DNA of 64,000 bases from Caulobacter sp. Root343 (lineage in GTDB: Bacteria > Pseudomonadota > Alphaproteobacteria > Caulobacterales > Caulobacteraceae). The stretch lies in contig NZ_LMDF01000005.1 of NCBI RefSeq assembly GCF_001425745.1, forward strand, positions 418,829 to 482,828. The letters run 5' to 3'. The notes beneath the pieces are model-generated. The model had not been told where the DNA came from. It saw nothing but the letters and a program-made list of their open reading frames with translations, and searched no databases. Shown piece by piece: positions 18,475 to 29,164 of the stretch (position 1 is its first letter; every line of letters starts with the position of its first letter). The position numbers and the translations under genes were made by a program.

Positions 18475-18824
18475 GGATCCTCCCGGGACGGCGTCATTGC
18501 GCCTTAGGCCGCCTTCTGACGCGCCGCCGCCCGAAACTTGCGGATCGACGACCGGATTCTGTCAGCAGCCTTTAGATGAGAGGCAAGACTTCGCCGCGAC
18601 AGGCGCCAGTCCCGGGAATTTCAGGGGCGCCAATCGGGGAATCGAATGGGAAGCGTTCGTAACCCCTCTCCCCTTGCGGGAGAGGGTGGCCCGAAGGGCC
18701 GGGTGAGGGGTCGAAGATCGGATCCGCCGCGACAGCGGATAGGCCGGGCGCCAAGCCGACAGGACTATCGACCCCTCATCCGTCAGCTTCGCTGACACCT
18801 TCTCCCGCAAGGGGAGAAGGAAGA
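18475..18824. other. Gap holding the outer-membrane protein promoter and a foldback repeat
   Basis: The 180 bases next to the outer-membrane protein gene hold its promoter, not readable with confidence. The rest is the F-family foldback element described separately. No coding frame with a plausible start is visible. Confidence 0.6.
18663..18820. repeat. CTCTCCCC foldback repeat, copy F1
   Basis: A roughly 158-base element that begins CCCCTCTCCCCTTGCGGGAG and ends CTCCCGCAAGGGGAGAAGG, so its ends pair. Internal hairpins are GGCCCGAAGGGCC and CAGCTTCGCTG. An internal stretch of 34 bases including CCGACAGGACTATCG is also present at 49868-49900, next to the same end modules. These are two copies of one dispersed element. 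Confidence 0.85.
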
Positions 18825-20526
<1,702 letters not shown>

Positions 20527-20536
20527 GGGGCTTTTC

Positions 20537-20671
20537 TCCTCCCCATTAGGGGGAGGTGGCTCGATGCGAATACGCATCGAGACGGAGGGGGTCGCGTAGC
20601 GTAGGGCGGTTGAACCGCACAGGGCCCCTCCACCGCCGTTCGGCGGTCCCCCTCCCCCAGAGAGGGAGGAG
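20537..20671. repeat. CCTCCCC foldback repeat, copy T2 (reverse orientation)
   Basis: Starts with CTCCTCCCCATTAGGGGG, has the GATGCGAATACGCATC hairpin in its middle and ends with ACCGCCGTTCGGCGGT and CCTCCCCCAGAGAGGGAGG. The two end modules are the reverse complement of those in T1 (7633-7770), while the middle hairpins differ. Both copies sit at convergent gene ends. Confidence 0.8.
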
Positions 20672-20686
20672 AAGGACGCTCTCTCC

Positions 20687-20908
20687 TCAGGCCTTCTTCA
20701 CGAACTCCGTCCGCAGGACCAGGCCCTTGACCTTGTCGACATTGGCCTCGATCTCGTCGGGATCGCCGGTCAGGCGGATCTTCTTGACCACCGTGCCGCG
20801 CTTGAGCGTGACGCCGCCCGAGCCCTTGACCTTGAGGTCCTTGATCAGGGTGACGGTGTCGCCGTCGGCCAGCAGGGTTCCGTTGGCGTCGCGGGTTTCT
20901 TCGGACAT
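20687..20908 (-). CDS. PhnA/YjdM-domain protein, short form
   Basis: A 73-residue protein with the KOW-like PhnA C-terminal domain: RDANGTLLADGDTVTLIKDL, KVKGSGGVTLKRGTVVKKIR, DPDEIEANVDKVKGLVLRTE. Longer homologues carry an N-terminal zinc ribbon, absent here. Historically linked to phosphonate use, but its role is not established. The stop faces repeat T2. Confidence 0.85.
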   Translation of the reverse strand: MSEETRDANGTLLADGDTVTLIKDLKVKGSGGVTLKRGTVVKKIRLTGDPDEIEANVDKVKGLVLRTEFVKKA

Positions 20909-21022
20909 GAGGGGCTTTCGTGAATGGGTCGGCCGCGCGGCAAACCCTTAAGCTTTGTAGGGCTTTTCCTAAGCATTTCCCGCCGCCCGTCAATGCGACG
21001 TCGTTCGCGCCGAGGCCAAGCG

Positions 21023-21958
21023 CTAGCCCTTCTTGCGACGCCCGCCCTCTTTTCCAAGCGGGTGCTTGGTCTGGACCACTTGGGCCAGGTGTTCGCCAGC
21101 CACGTGGGTGTAGATCTGGGTCGTGGCGATGTCGGCGTGACCGAGCAGGGTCTGGATGACCCGGAGGTCGGCGCCGCCTTCCAGCAGGTGGGTGGCGAAG
21201 GCGTGGCGCAGGACGTGCGGGCTGACCTTCTGGCGGTCGATGCCGGCGGCGATGGCGGCGTCCTCCAGCAACTGGCCGACGCGGCGGCCGGTCAGGCGGC
21301 CGACGGCGCTGCGCGACGGAAACAGCCACGGGCTGTCTTTCGCGCCCTTCGGAAAAAACGCCGGCCGCTCGACCAGATAGGCCTTCACCGCCGTACGGGC
21401 CGCGCCGTTCAGCGGGGCCAGCCGTTCCTTGCCGCCCTTGCCCTTGACGATCAGGAAGGCCGGGTCGCGGGCCAGGGCCGACAGCGGCAGGGCCAGGAGC
21501 TCGGAGATCCGCAGGCCCGAGGCGTAGATCAGCTCGATGATGCAGGACAGGCGCAGGCCTTGGGCGCCGTCTTTCGCGGTGGCGGCCGCGAGCAGCCGCT
21601 CGATCTCGTCGCGCTCCAGCACCTTGGGCAGCGGGCGGCCGGCCTTGGGGGCGGCGACGCGACGGGACGGGTCGTCCTGGCGCCAGCCTTCGCCCAGCAC
21701 GAAGCGGTAGAACTGCCGCACGGCCGAGCGGCGGCGGGCGGCGGTGGCGGGCGACAGGCCGCGCGCGCCGAGCTCCTGGAAATAGGCCTCGACGGTCTCG
21801 GCGTCGGCGTCGTCGAGGTCATGACCCGACCGGCCCAGGAAACCTCGAGCGTCCTGCAGGTCCTTGCCGTACGCGGTCAGGGTGTTGCGAGCGGCCGCGC
21901 GCTCGACGGCCATCATCTCGAGGAAGGCTTCGACCCAGCCGGCGCCCTTACTGCTCAT
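21023..21958 (-). CDS. xerD: Tyrosine recombinase XerD
   Basis: Site-specific recombinase resolving chromosome dimers at dif with XerC under FtsK control. 311 residues: N-terminal core-binding SAM-like domain (FLEMMAVERAAARNTLTAYG), then the catalytic domain with R in ASGLRISELLALP, K in GKGGKERLAPL, H248-x-x-R251 in HVLRHAFATHLL, H274 in GHADIATTQ and nucleophile Y283. All are present, so it should be active. Its ATG overlaps the stop of the upstream secreted-protein gene by four bases (21955-21958), implying translational coupling. A basic tail GGRRKKG ends it. Confidence 0.94.
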   Translation of the reverse strand: MSSKGAGWVEAFLEMMAVERAAARNTLTAYGKDLQDARGFLGRSGHDLDDADAETVEAYFQELGARGLSPATAARRRSAVRQFYRFVLGEGWRQDDPSRRVAAPKAGRPLPKVLERDEIERLLAAATAKDGAQGLRLSCIIELIYASGLRISELLALPLSALARDPAFLIVKGKGGKERLAPLNGAARTAVKAYLVERPAFFPKGAKDSPWLFPSRSAVGRLTGRRVGQLLEDAAIAAGIDRQKVSPHVLRHAFATHLLEGGADLRVIQTLLGHADIATTQIYTHVAGEHLAQVVQTKHPLGKEGGRRKKG

Positions 21959-23436
21959 TTCACGAAGGCGAGCGACAGCAGCCCCTCGACGACGATGGCG
22001 CGGGCGTCAGCGGTAAGGCCGGCCCGGTTCAGGGCGTGGGCGATGCGGGCGCGGTCGACGGGCGTCGGACCGGTCGCGCCGGCGTCCACGGCGATCGACA
22101 GGGCCAGGAGCCCGGCCTCGCCTTTGCGCTTGGCGGCGCCGGCGTCCTCGACCAGCAGGATCCGCGCGGCCGAGGCGGCCGGCTTGCCGAGGTCGAAGGT
22201 CGCGAACTGGGCGCGGGCGTCGGCGTCCAGCGTCCCGCCCAGGCTGGCCAGCAGCACGGCGGCGGCCTGGGCCGGCGACTTGCTCCCGCCGGAAGCGCCG
22301 CGCGCCACCAGGGCGCCCAGCACCTGATTGTCGACCTTGCCGGAAGCGGCGGCGATCAGGGCGTCGAGGATGGCCAGGTCGGCGGCGCCGGCCCCCGGAA
22401 TGCTGTCCTGGACCAGATGGCCGCGGATCGTCCGGGCGCTGGCGACGTCGCCGGCGGCCAGGGCGGCGCGGGCCATCAGGACCGGGTCCTGCAGCGGCGC
22501 GCCGGCGCTGGCCAGGGCGGCGATCGAGGCGGCCGAGGCCTGGGCGGCCTCGACGAAGGCCGGAAGCGTCTTGGCCTGACGCAGGAAGGCGAGATCGGAG
22601 GCCTCGGCGGCGGTCAGGTCCGCACCCGGGGCGACACCGGACAGGTCGCCGCCGCGCGGCTTGATCAGCGGCTTCAGGGCCGGCGAGGCCGAGGCGACGG
22701 CGGCGGCCGACTGGATGTCCAGGTTCAGCCGGCGTGACAGAGCGTAGTTGACGCCGTTCTTCAGGCTGGCCGCGCCCGGCGCCGTTCCGGCCAGGGCCGC
22801 GCCCATCAACCGGGCGTAATCGACCTCCCCCCCTTCTTTTTTGGGGGTCTGCTGCTGGACCAGTTGGAAAGTCAGCTGGGCGGCGTCGGCCTGCCCCGCC
22901 TTCATCTGGCAGAAGGCCCGCAGCCGCAGCCAGTAGGCCGCGCCGCGATCGACGGTCAGGGCGTCCTGGACGCGGCAGGCCTTGTCATCGTCGCCGGCGA
23001 TCAGGGCCGCCTCGGCCGAGGCCATCGACAGGGCGGCGCTGCCGGGGGCGCCGGTCGCGCGGTCCAGGATCGTGTTGGCGCCCTTGGCCTCGCCCAGGGC
23101 GATCAGGGCCAGACCCCGCTGCGCGCCCATCTCGACATTGTCGCCGACGCCCGCGGGACCGTTGGCGCCGGTCGACAGCATGCGCCGCGCCAGGGCGGCG
23201 AAGGCCGGCGACAGCGGCTTGGAGCCGGCCAGCTTGGGCAGCACGTCGCGCATGATGTCGGGCGCGGTGTCCTTCCAGAGGTCGGCGCCCATGCCGGTGT
23301 CGGCCACGGGGCCGGAGAAGTAGTCGGGAGCGGCCAGGCTCTTGACCTTGACCTCCTCCTGGGCGGCGGCAAAAGCCGGCGTCAGCAGGGCGAGAGCGAG
23401 CGCGAGCGCGTGCGAAGAACGCATCGAAGGGACCAT
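21955..23436 (-). CDS. Secreted hypothetical protein upstream of xerD
   Basis: About 493 residues from the ATG at 23436; ATG at 23424 or 23454 are alternatives with equally poor ribosome sites. The signal peptide (SSHALALALALLTPAFAAAQ) precedes a long Ala-rich helical protein with repeating helix pairs (ALSMASAEAALIAGDDDKAC, AALAAGDVASARTIRGHLVQ), like a degenerate TPR/solenoid. I do not know its function. It is divergent from aroK (79 bases apart) and coupled to xerD. Predicted periplasmic. Confidence 0.75.
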   Translation of the reverse strand: MVPSMRSSHALALALALLTPAFAAAQEEVKVKSLAAPDYFSGPVADTGMGADLWKDTAPDIMRDVLPKLAGSKPLSPAFAALARRMLSTGANGPAGVGDNVEMGAQRGLALIALGEAKGANTILDRATGAPGSAALSMASAEAALIAGDDDKACRVQDALTVDRGAAYWLRLRAFCQMKAGQADAAQLTFQLVQQQTPKKEGGEVDYARLMGAALAGTAPGAASLKNGVNYALSRRLNLDIQSAAAVASASPALKPLIKPRGGDLSGVAPGADLTAAEASDLAFLRQAKTLPAFVEAAQASAASIAALASAGAPLQDPVLMARAALAAGDVASARTIRGHLVQDSIPGAGAADLAILDALIAAASGKVDNQVLGALVARGASGGSKSPAQAAAVLLASLGGTLDADARAQFATFDLGKPAASAARILLVEDAGAAKRKGEAGLLALSIAVDAGATGPTPVDRARIAHALNRAGLTADARAIVVEGLLSLAFVK

Positions 23437-23514
23437 GGACCGGTTATGACGCATCACGAGAGTCTCGCAAACTTGGCGGTTTGGCCAAGCCTCGTGTAAA
23501 CCCGCGACCGCATC

Positions 23515-24108
23515 ATGACCGAGCCCGACGAAACCCCTGACGCCGCCCCGTCTCTCTCCCCTGGCCTGCGGGAGGACCTCGCGCCGCTGCGCGAGAAGAC
23601 CATCGTGCTGGTCGGGCTGATGGGCGTGGGCAAGTCGAGCGTCGGCCGGCGCCTGGCGGGCGTGCTGGAGCTGCCGTTCCGCGACGCCGACAACGAGGTC
23701 GAGGCCGCCGCCGGCCGTTCGATTTCCGAGATCTTCGCCGAGCTGGGCGAGGCCGCCTTCCGCGATGGCGAGCGCCGGGTGATCAGCCGCCTGCTGGACG
23801 AGCCGCCGCACGTGCTGGCCACCGGCGGCGGCGCGTTCGTCAATCCCGAGACCCGGGCCCTGATCAACGAGAAAGCGATCTCGGTCTGGCTGAAGGCCGA
23901 TGTCGAGCTGCTGGCGCGCCGCGTCTCGCGCAAGGACAACCGGCCGCTGGTCCGGGGCAAGGACCCGATCCAGGTGCTGACCGAGCTGGCCAAGGTCCGC
24001 AATCCCGCCTACGCGGAAGCCCAGGTGCATGTCGAGACCGGCGACACGCCGCACGGGGTGGCGGTCGACGCCATCCTGACGGCGCTACGCGCCAGCCGTA
24101 CCTCGTAA
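23515..24108 (+). CDS. aroK: Shikimate kinase
   Basis: Phosphorylates shikimate at the 3-OH with ATP in the chorismate pathway. 197 residues with an N-terminal extension of about 25. Walker [14 protein letters not shown] (K40), shikimate-binding [20 protein letters not shown], central [20 protein letters not shown], and lid [12 protein letters not shown]. It precedes aroB by 11 bases; aroK-aroB is the usual operon order. Confidence 0.95.
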   Translation: MTEPDETPDAAPSLSPGLREDLAPLREKTIVLVGLMGVGKSSVGRRLAGVLELPFRDADNEVEAAAGRSISEIFAELGEAAFRDGERRVISRLLDEPPHVLATGGGAFVNPETRALINEKAISVWLKADVELLARRVSRKDNRPLVRGKDPIQVLTELAKVRNPAYAEAQVHVETGDTPHGVAVDAILTALRASRTS

Positions 24109-24119
24109 GGAGTATCCCC

Positions 24120-25232
24120 ATGATCCGCACCGTCCCCGTGGGCCTGGGCGATCGCGCCTATGACGTGGTCATCGGCCCCGGCCTGATCGACAAGGCCGGC
24201 GAGCGGGTCGCTCCGGTGTTGGGCAAGCGCAAGCGCGTGGCCATCGTCACCGACGCCAATGTCGGCGAGCACCATGGCGAGCGGCTTTCGGTGTCGCTGG
24301 AGCGGGCCGGGATCGCCGTCGACGTGATCACCATCCCGCCCGGCGAGGAGAGCAAGAGCTTCGAGGGCTTGGCCGACCTGTCCGACCGCCTGCTCGCCCT
24401 GGGACTGGAGCGCGGCGACCAGATCGTGGCGTTCGGCGGCGGCGTCGTGGGCGACCTGGCCGGCTTCGCGGCGGCGATCTACAAGCGCGGCATCGACTTC
24501 GTGCAGGTGCCGACCACCCTGCTGGCCCAGGTCGACAGCTCGGTCGGCGGCAAGACCGCCATCGACACGCCGCGCGGCAAGAACCTGATCGGCGCCTTCC
24601 ACCAGCCGCGCCTCGTCCTGGCCGACCTCGACGTGCTGTGCACCCTGCCCGCCCGCGAGCTGGCCTGCGGCTATGCCGAGATCATCAAGTACGGCCTGCT
24701 GGGCGACCTCGCCTTCTTCGAGTGGCTAGAGAAGAACGTCCACGCCGTGCTGGAGCGCGACGTCGACGCCCTGGCCCGCGCCGTCGGCCGTTCGGTCGAG
24801 ATGAAGGCCGAGATCGTCGAGGAGGACGAGAAGGAGGCGGGCCGCCGCGCCCTCTTGAACCTCGGCCACACCTTCGGCCACGCGATCGAGGCCGAGATGG
24901 GCTTCGGCGACGCGTTGAAGCACGGCGAAGCGGTGGGCGTGGGCATGGCCCAGGCGTTCCGCTTCTCGGCCAAGCTCGGGCTCTGCTCCAGCCAGGACGC
25001 CGTCCGCGCCCGCGCCGCCATCAAGGCCGCCGGCCTGCCGACCCTGCTGAGCGATGTCCGCCCCGAACCGTTCAACGCCGACGCCCTGGTCGCCCACTGC
25101 GGCCAGGACAAGAAGGCCGAGGGCGGCAAGCTCACCTTCGTCCTGGTGCGGGGGATCGGGGACGCTTTCGTGGCCAAGGACGTGGACCGGGAAGCGCTGA
25201 AGGCGTTCCTGGTGGAAGAAGGCGCGGTCTGA
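24120..25232 (+). CDS. aroB: 3-dehydroquinate synthase
   Basis: NAD- and metal-dependent cyclase converting DAHP to 3-dehydroquinate, step two of chorismate synthesis. 370 residues. NAD motif [20 protein letters not shown], phosphate/substrate contacts [20 protein letters not shown], the metal site [13 protein letters not shown] with E, and histidines in [20 protein letters not shown] and [17 protein letters not shown] ribosome site; translated right after aroK. Confidence 0.97.
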   Translation: MIRTVPVGLGDRAYDVVIGPGLIDKAGERVAPVLGKRKRVAIVTDANVGEHHGERLSVSLERAGIAVDVITIPPGEESKSFEGLADLSDRLLALGLERGDQIVAFGGGVVGDLAGFAAAIYKRGIDFVQVPTTLLAQVDSSVGGKTAIDTPRGKNLIGAFHQPRLVLADLDVLCTLPARELACGYAEIIKYGLLGDLAFFEWLEKNVHAVLERDVDALARAVGRSVEMKAEIVEEDEKEAGRRALLNLGHTFGHAIEAEMGFGDALKHGEAVGVGMAQAFRFSAKLGLCSSQDAVRARAAIKAAGLPTLLSDVRPEPFNADALVAHCGQDKKAEGGKLTFVLVRGIGDAFVAKDVDREALKAFLVEEGAV

Positions 25233-25241
25233 TCCAGCTCC

Positions 25242-25357
25242 TCCCCCGTTCACGGGGGAGGTGGCCCGGAGGGCCGGAGGGGGCTAGCGCGGCGGGTGTC
25301 CAGATGGCCCCCTCCGTCGGCTCCGCCGACACCTCCTCCGCATCGCGGGGGAGGAGA
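25242..25357. repeat. CCTCCCCCG foldback repeat between aroB and the CorC-like gene
   Basis: CTCCTCCCCCGTTCACGGGG, then GGCCCGGAGGGCCGG, GTCGGCTCCGCCGAC and a closing GCATCGCGGGGGAGGAG. It is related in ends to T1/T2 but with a different middle. Because the next gene uses the GGAGGAG at its end as ribosome site, the repeat overlaps the leader of that gene. Confidence 0.7.
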
Positions 25358-25370
25358 AAAGGGAAACACC

Positions 25371-26657
25371 ATGCTGCCCGCCCTGCTCGGCCTCGCGCCC
25401 ATCGTCATCGCGCTCTTGACCCTGTCGGCGATCTTCTCGGCCGCCGAGACGGCGCTGACCAAGGCCAGCCGCGCGCGGATGCACCAGCTGGAGCGCGAGG
25501 GCGACGCGCCCGCCCGCCGGGTCAACAAGCTGCTGTCCGACCAGGAGACGATGATCGGGGCGGTGCTGCTGGGCAACAACCTGATCAACATCCTGGCCTC
25601 GGCCCTGGCGACCCAGGTGCTGACCACCCTGATCCCCGGCCCGTGGGGCGTGGCCGTCGCCACCGCGGCCATGACCGTGCTTGTCCTGGTCTTCGCCGAG
25701 GTGCTGCCCAAGACCGTGGCCATCGTCCGCTCCGACGACGTGGCCCGCGCCCTCTCGGCCCCGACCCTGTTCATCGTCAGCCTGTTCGGCCCGGTGATCT
25801 ACGTGATCCAGTGGATCGTCCGCCGGGCCCTGCGAATCTTCGGCGTCAAACTGGACATGGCCGTCGACGTGCTGGCCGCCCACGAGGAGATCCGTGGCGC
25901 GGTCGACTACCACCACGCCGAGGGCCTGGTCGAAAGCGGCGACCGGCGGATGCTGGGCGGGGTGCTGGACCTGTCGGACATGGACGTCTCCGAGATCATG
26001 GTCCACCGCAAGTCGATGGTGCTGCTGGACGCCGACCTGCCGCCGCGCGAGCTGGTCGACGAGGTGCTGGAGGCCCAGCACACCCGCATCCCGCTCTATC
26101 GCGACGAGCCCGACAATATCGTCGGCGTGCTGCACGCCCGCGACCTGCTGAAGGCCCTGGCCCAGGCCAAGGAGGGCGTCGAGGGCCTGGACATCGCCGC
26201 CATCGTGCGCGAGCCGTGGTTCATCCCCGACACCACCAACCTCAAGGACCAGCTCAACGCCTTCCTGAAGCGCAAGAACCACTTCGCGCTGGTGGTCGAC
26301 GAGTATGGCGCGCTGCAGGGCCTGGTGACGCTGGAGGACATCCTCGAGGAGATCGTCGGCGAGATCGACGACGAGCACGACACCAGCGTCGAGGGCGTGC
26401 GCCGCCAGGCCGACGGCTCGGTCAATGTCGACGGCCACGTCACGGTCCGCGACCTCAACCGCGCCATGGACTGGCGGCTGCCGGAGGGCGAGGCGGTGAC
26501 GATCGCCGGCCTGGTCATCCACGAGGCGCAGATGATCCCCGAGCCCGGCCAGACCTTCATCTTCCACCGCCACCGCTTCCAGGTGTTCCGTCGGCAGAGG
26601 AACCAGATCACCGCCTTGCGGATCAGCGCCCCGCTGGACGACGGCGCCGAGCCCTGA
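25371..26657 (+). CDS. CNNM/HlyC-CorC family membrane protein with CBS pair
   Basis: 428 residues from the ATG at 25371, which has a GGAGGAG site; the longer frame begins in repeat DNA. N-terminal DUF21/CNNM domain with helices near residues 1-25, 58-85, 90-115 and 125-150 (SAIFSAAETALTKASRARMH is the family signature). A CBS pair follows (MDVSEIMVHRKSMVLLD ... HTRIPLYRDEPDNIVGVLHA and HFALVVDEYGALQGLVTLED), and a C-terminal CorC_HlyC domain (EAVTIAGLVIHEAQMIPEPG). This family is linked to Mg/Co efflux; older annotation says hemolysin. Confidence 0.93.
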   Translation: MLPALLGLAPIVIALLTLSAIFSAAETALTKASRARMHQLEREGDAPARRVNKLLSDQETMIGAVLLGNNLINILASALATQVLTTLIPGPWGVAVATAAMTVLVLVFAEVLPKTVAIVRSDDVARALSAPTLFIVSLFGPVIYVIQWIVRRALRIFGVKLDMAVDVLAAHEEIRGAVDYHHAEGLVESGDRRMLGGVLDLSDMDVSEIMVHRKSMVLLDADLPPRELVDEVLEAQHTRIPLYRDEPDNIVGVLHARDLLKALAQAKEGVEGLDIAAIVREPWFIPDTTNLKDQLNAFLKRKNHFALVVDEYGALQGLVTLEDILEEIVGEIDDEHDTSVEGVRRQADGSVNVDGHVTVRDLNRAMDWRLPEGEAVTIAGLVIHEAQMIPEPGQTFIFHRHRFQVFRRQRNQITALRISAPLDDGAEP

Positions 26658-26760
26658 ACGGGTAGGGCCAGGCTCGCCGAAGCCGACCTTCGGGAACCGG
26701 ATCGATGAAGCCGCGTTTTGCCCCGTTACTGGCCAGGGGCGGCCAGGGTGGAGGGGCGCT

Positions 26761-28347
26761 TTGGCCAGGTTGGCTGAGACCGAGTTTCCCGGCGATGCCG
26801 AAGCTGACGACCATGCGCGGCTCGAGGCCGCCCTGGCCGAGGAAATCCGCAAGTCCGACGCCTTGGCGCGGGTGACCGAGGCGGTCGCCTCCAGCGTCGA
26901 TATCGATGCGGTGGTCCAGGTCGTGATCGACGGCGCCCGCGAGATCACCGGCGCGGCCTTCGGGGCGTTCTTCTACACCGTCATCGATTCCGGCGGCGAG
27001 TCCTACACCCTGTACCGGCTGTCCGGAGCGCCGCCCGAGGCGTTCTCCAGCTATCCGACGCCGCGCAAGACCGAGGTCTTCGCCCCGACCTTCGACGGGG
27101 TGGCGCCGGTGCGCTCGGACGACATCACCCAGGATCCGCGTTATGGCCGCAACGCGCCGCATCGCGGGATGCCCGAGGGCCACCTGCCGGTGCGCAGCTA
27201 TCTGGCCGTTCCGGTCGTCACCCGCGAGGGCGAGGTGCTGGGCGGGCTGTTCTTCGGCCATCCCGAACCCGGCCGTTTCTCGGCCCGCGATGAGACCCTG
27301 CTGGTCGGCCTGGGCGCCCAGGTGGCGGTGACGATCGGATCGATCCGCGGCGCCGCGGCCGCGCGGGCTGAGCTCGCCGAGCGCCGCCGGGCCGAGGAAC
27401 GCCTCAAGTTCGCGCTCGATTCGGCCCGCATGGGCTCCTGGGACCTGGATGTCGTCACCAAGGCCTATGAGGCCTCCGACCTCTGCAAGGCCAACTATGG
27501 TCGCCGGCCCGACGAGACCTTCACCTTCGCGGACCTGATCGCGACGATCCACGCCGAGGACCGCCCGCGCGTCCTGGCGGCGATCGAAAGCGCCATCCGC
27601 GACGGAACGGACTACGACGTCGAGTACCGCATCGTGCTGCCGAACGGCGATCTTCGCTGGCTGCACGCGCGCGGCCGCGCGGCCCAGACCGCCGACGACG
27701 GCGGCGCACGGCGCCTGGCCGGCGTCTCGCTGGACATCACCGAGCGCAAGCGGGCCGAAGAACGCCAGAAGCTGCTGGTCAACGAGCTGAACCACCGGGT
27801 CAAGAACAGCCTGGCCACGGTGCAGTCGATCGCCGCCCAGACCCTGCGCTCCAGCGCTTCGCCCGAATTCTTCCGCGAGGCTTTCGAAAGCCGGTTGGTC
27901 GCCCTGTCCCAGACCCACGACCTGTTGACCCGCGAAAGCTGGGCCGGGGCCAGCCTGCGCGAGGTGTTCGACGTCGAGCTGCACGCCATGGCCGGCGAGG
28001 ATCGCGTCAGCTTCAGCTACGACCTCGACGTACGGCTCAATCCCAAGGCCGCTGTCGCCCTGGGCATGGGCATCCACGAACTGGCCACCAACGCGGCCAA
28101 GTACGGCGCCCTATCGATGGCGACCGGCCACGTGGCCGTGAGCTGGACCGCTGATCAGAATCTGCTACGCCTGACCTGGGCCGAAAGCGGCGGTCCGCCC
28201 GTGACCCCGCCGGCTCGTCGCGGCTTCGGCGCCCGCCTTCTGGAACGCGGGCTCGCGGCTGAACTATCCGGCGGGGTCGAGCTGACCTATGATGCCGCCG
28301 GCCTCGTCTGCCAAATGGCGTTGCCTCTGCGCGCGCTGGAGCCCTGA
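26761..28347 (+). CDS. HWE-family sensor histidine kinase with GAF and PAS domains
   Basis: 528 residues, starting at TTG 26761 after GGAGGGGCGCT. An N-terminal GAF-like domain spans about residues 35-195 (RSDDITQDPRYGRNAPHRGM, RSYLAVPVVTREGEVLGGL), a PAS domain about 215-330 (FALDSARMGSWDLDVVTKAY, RWLHARGRAAQ), then the HWE/HisKA_2 dimerisation helix LLVNELNHRVKNSLATVQS with phospho-acceptor H345. The ATPase part shows MGIHELATNAAKYGALS and a terminal WAESGGPPV. No membrane segment: a cytoplasmic sensor, probably of a small ligand. The response regulator follows three bases later. Confidence 0.93.
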   Translation: MARLAETEFPGDAEADDHARLEAALAEEIRKSDALARVTEAVASSVDIDAVVQVVIDGAREITGAAFGAFFYTVIDSGGESYTLYRLSGAPPEAFSSYPTPRKTEVFAPTFDGVAPVRSDDITQDPRYGRNAPHRGMPEGHLPVRSYLAVPVVTREGEVLGGLFFGHPEPGRFSARDETLLVGLGAQVAVTIGSIRGAAAARAELAERRRAEERLKFALDSARMGSWDLDVVTKAYEASDLCKANYGRRPDETFTFADLIATIHAEDRPRVLAAIESAIRDGTDYDVEYRIVLPNGDLRWLHARGRAAQTADDGGARRLAGVSLDITERKRAEERQKLLVNELNHRVKNSLATVQSIAAQTLRSSASPEFFREAFESRLVALSQTHDLLTRESWAGASLREVFDVELHAMAGEDRVSFSYDLDVRLNPKAAVALGMGIHELATNAAKYGALSMATGHVAVSWTADQNLLRLTWAESGGPPVTPPARRGFGARLLERGLAAELSGGVELTYDAAGLVCQMALPLRALEP

Positions 28348-28350
28348 CAC

Positions 28351-28719
28351 ATGAAGACTCTTTCGTCCCTCAAGGTCCTGGTCGTCGAAGACGAGGCGTT
28401 GGTCTCGATGCTGGTCGAGGACATGCTGACCGATCTTGGCTGCTCCATCGTCGGGCCGGCCGCCGAAATCGAGGAAGCGCTTCGCCTGGCGGGCTCCGCC
28501 GAAATCGACGCGGCGCTGCTGGACGTCAATCTGGGCGGCCGTCCGATCTTCCCGGTCGCCGACGCCCTGAAGGCCCGCGGCGTGCCCTTCGCCTTCGCCA
28601 GCGGCTACGGCGAAGCCGGCCTCACCGAGGACCACAGGGGCGCGGCCGTGCTGCAGAAGCCCTTCCGCGAGGCCGACCTGCGCCGCGTGCTGGAAGGCTT
28701 GGTCGGCCAGACCGCCTGA
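28351..28719 (+). CDS. Single-domain response regulator
   Basis: A 122-residue receiver without output domain. Acidic pocket EDE in VLVVEDEALVSMLVEDML, phospho-acceptor D58 in AALLDVNLGG, the S/T in FAFASGYGE and K in AVLQKPFREADL. The receiver of the FATGY/SGYG-type pairs with HWE kinases in alphaproteobacteria. It starts 3 bases after the kinase stop, so both form one transcription unit and most likely a phosphorelay. Confidence 0.93.
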   Translation: MKTLSSLKVLVVEDEALVSMLVEDMLTDLGCSIVGPAAEIEEALRLAGSAEIDAALLDVNLGGRPIFPVADALKARGVPFAFASGYGEAGLTEDHRGAAVLQKPFREADLRRVLEGLVGQTA

Positions 28720-29164
28720 TCCCGAGGCCCGATCAGGCGGCCAGGCCTGCGCGCCGCCCAAAGCGGCGGCATTGCTGCACAAGATTCGACCATTCCCGAT
28801 TTGGCAACGGTCAAGGCGCGCGGCGTTTTCACGCCGTTCGCCGGAGCGTATTCGGCCGTTTTTCGCGCCAAAGGCGGCAATCCGTGGCCGAACACCGATC
28901 GGCCACGGGCATGAAATAACCCGATCCGCCGCGAGTCGGCCGGGTAGCCGCTAGGGAAACTCGGCAAGATTTTTCCAAGTTTGACGTTTCGGCGCTGAAA
29001 TTGTGACTTTTCGGTAACGTCTCGCCACCAACCTGACCCAATTCGGCCATGATCGCTTCTAGCGCGGCCGAAAGGCTTTAACGTTCCCCGCTGAGGAATG
29101 GCCCTCTTTGCTCCCGCACGCGGCTGGCGTGTCGGGTGCGCGTACTTTTGAGGACAACAATAAC
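28720..29164. other. Long leader/promoter region of the TonB receptor
   Basis: 445 bases with no plausible gene. It contains a GCGGCGTTTTCACGCCG hairpin around 28820, a GATTC (GANTC) methylation site near 28785, and AT-richer sequence from 28960 to 29165 where the receptor promoter should lie. A GAGGAC ribosome site lies about 10 bases before the receptor ATG. No riboswitch that I recognise. Confidence 0.5.

Noticed and set aside
21023..21958. The tyrosine recombinase as integrase of a mobile element
   Set aside because: Gene length, complete catalytic residues and coupling with a conserved-type secreted gene next to aroK-aroB fit housekeeping XerD; no attachment-site repeats or foreign genes are adjacent.
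26623..28077. A 484-codon antisense frame over the HWE kinase
   Set aside because: The plus-strand kinase has a complete domain order; this frame is a mirror of it.
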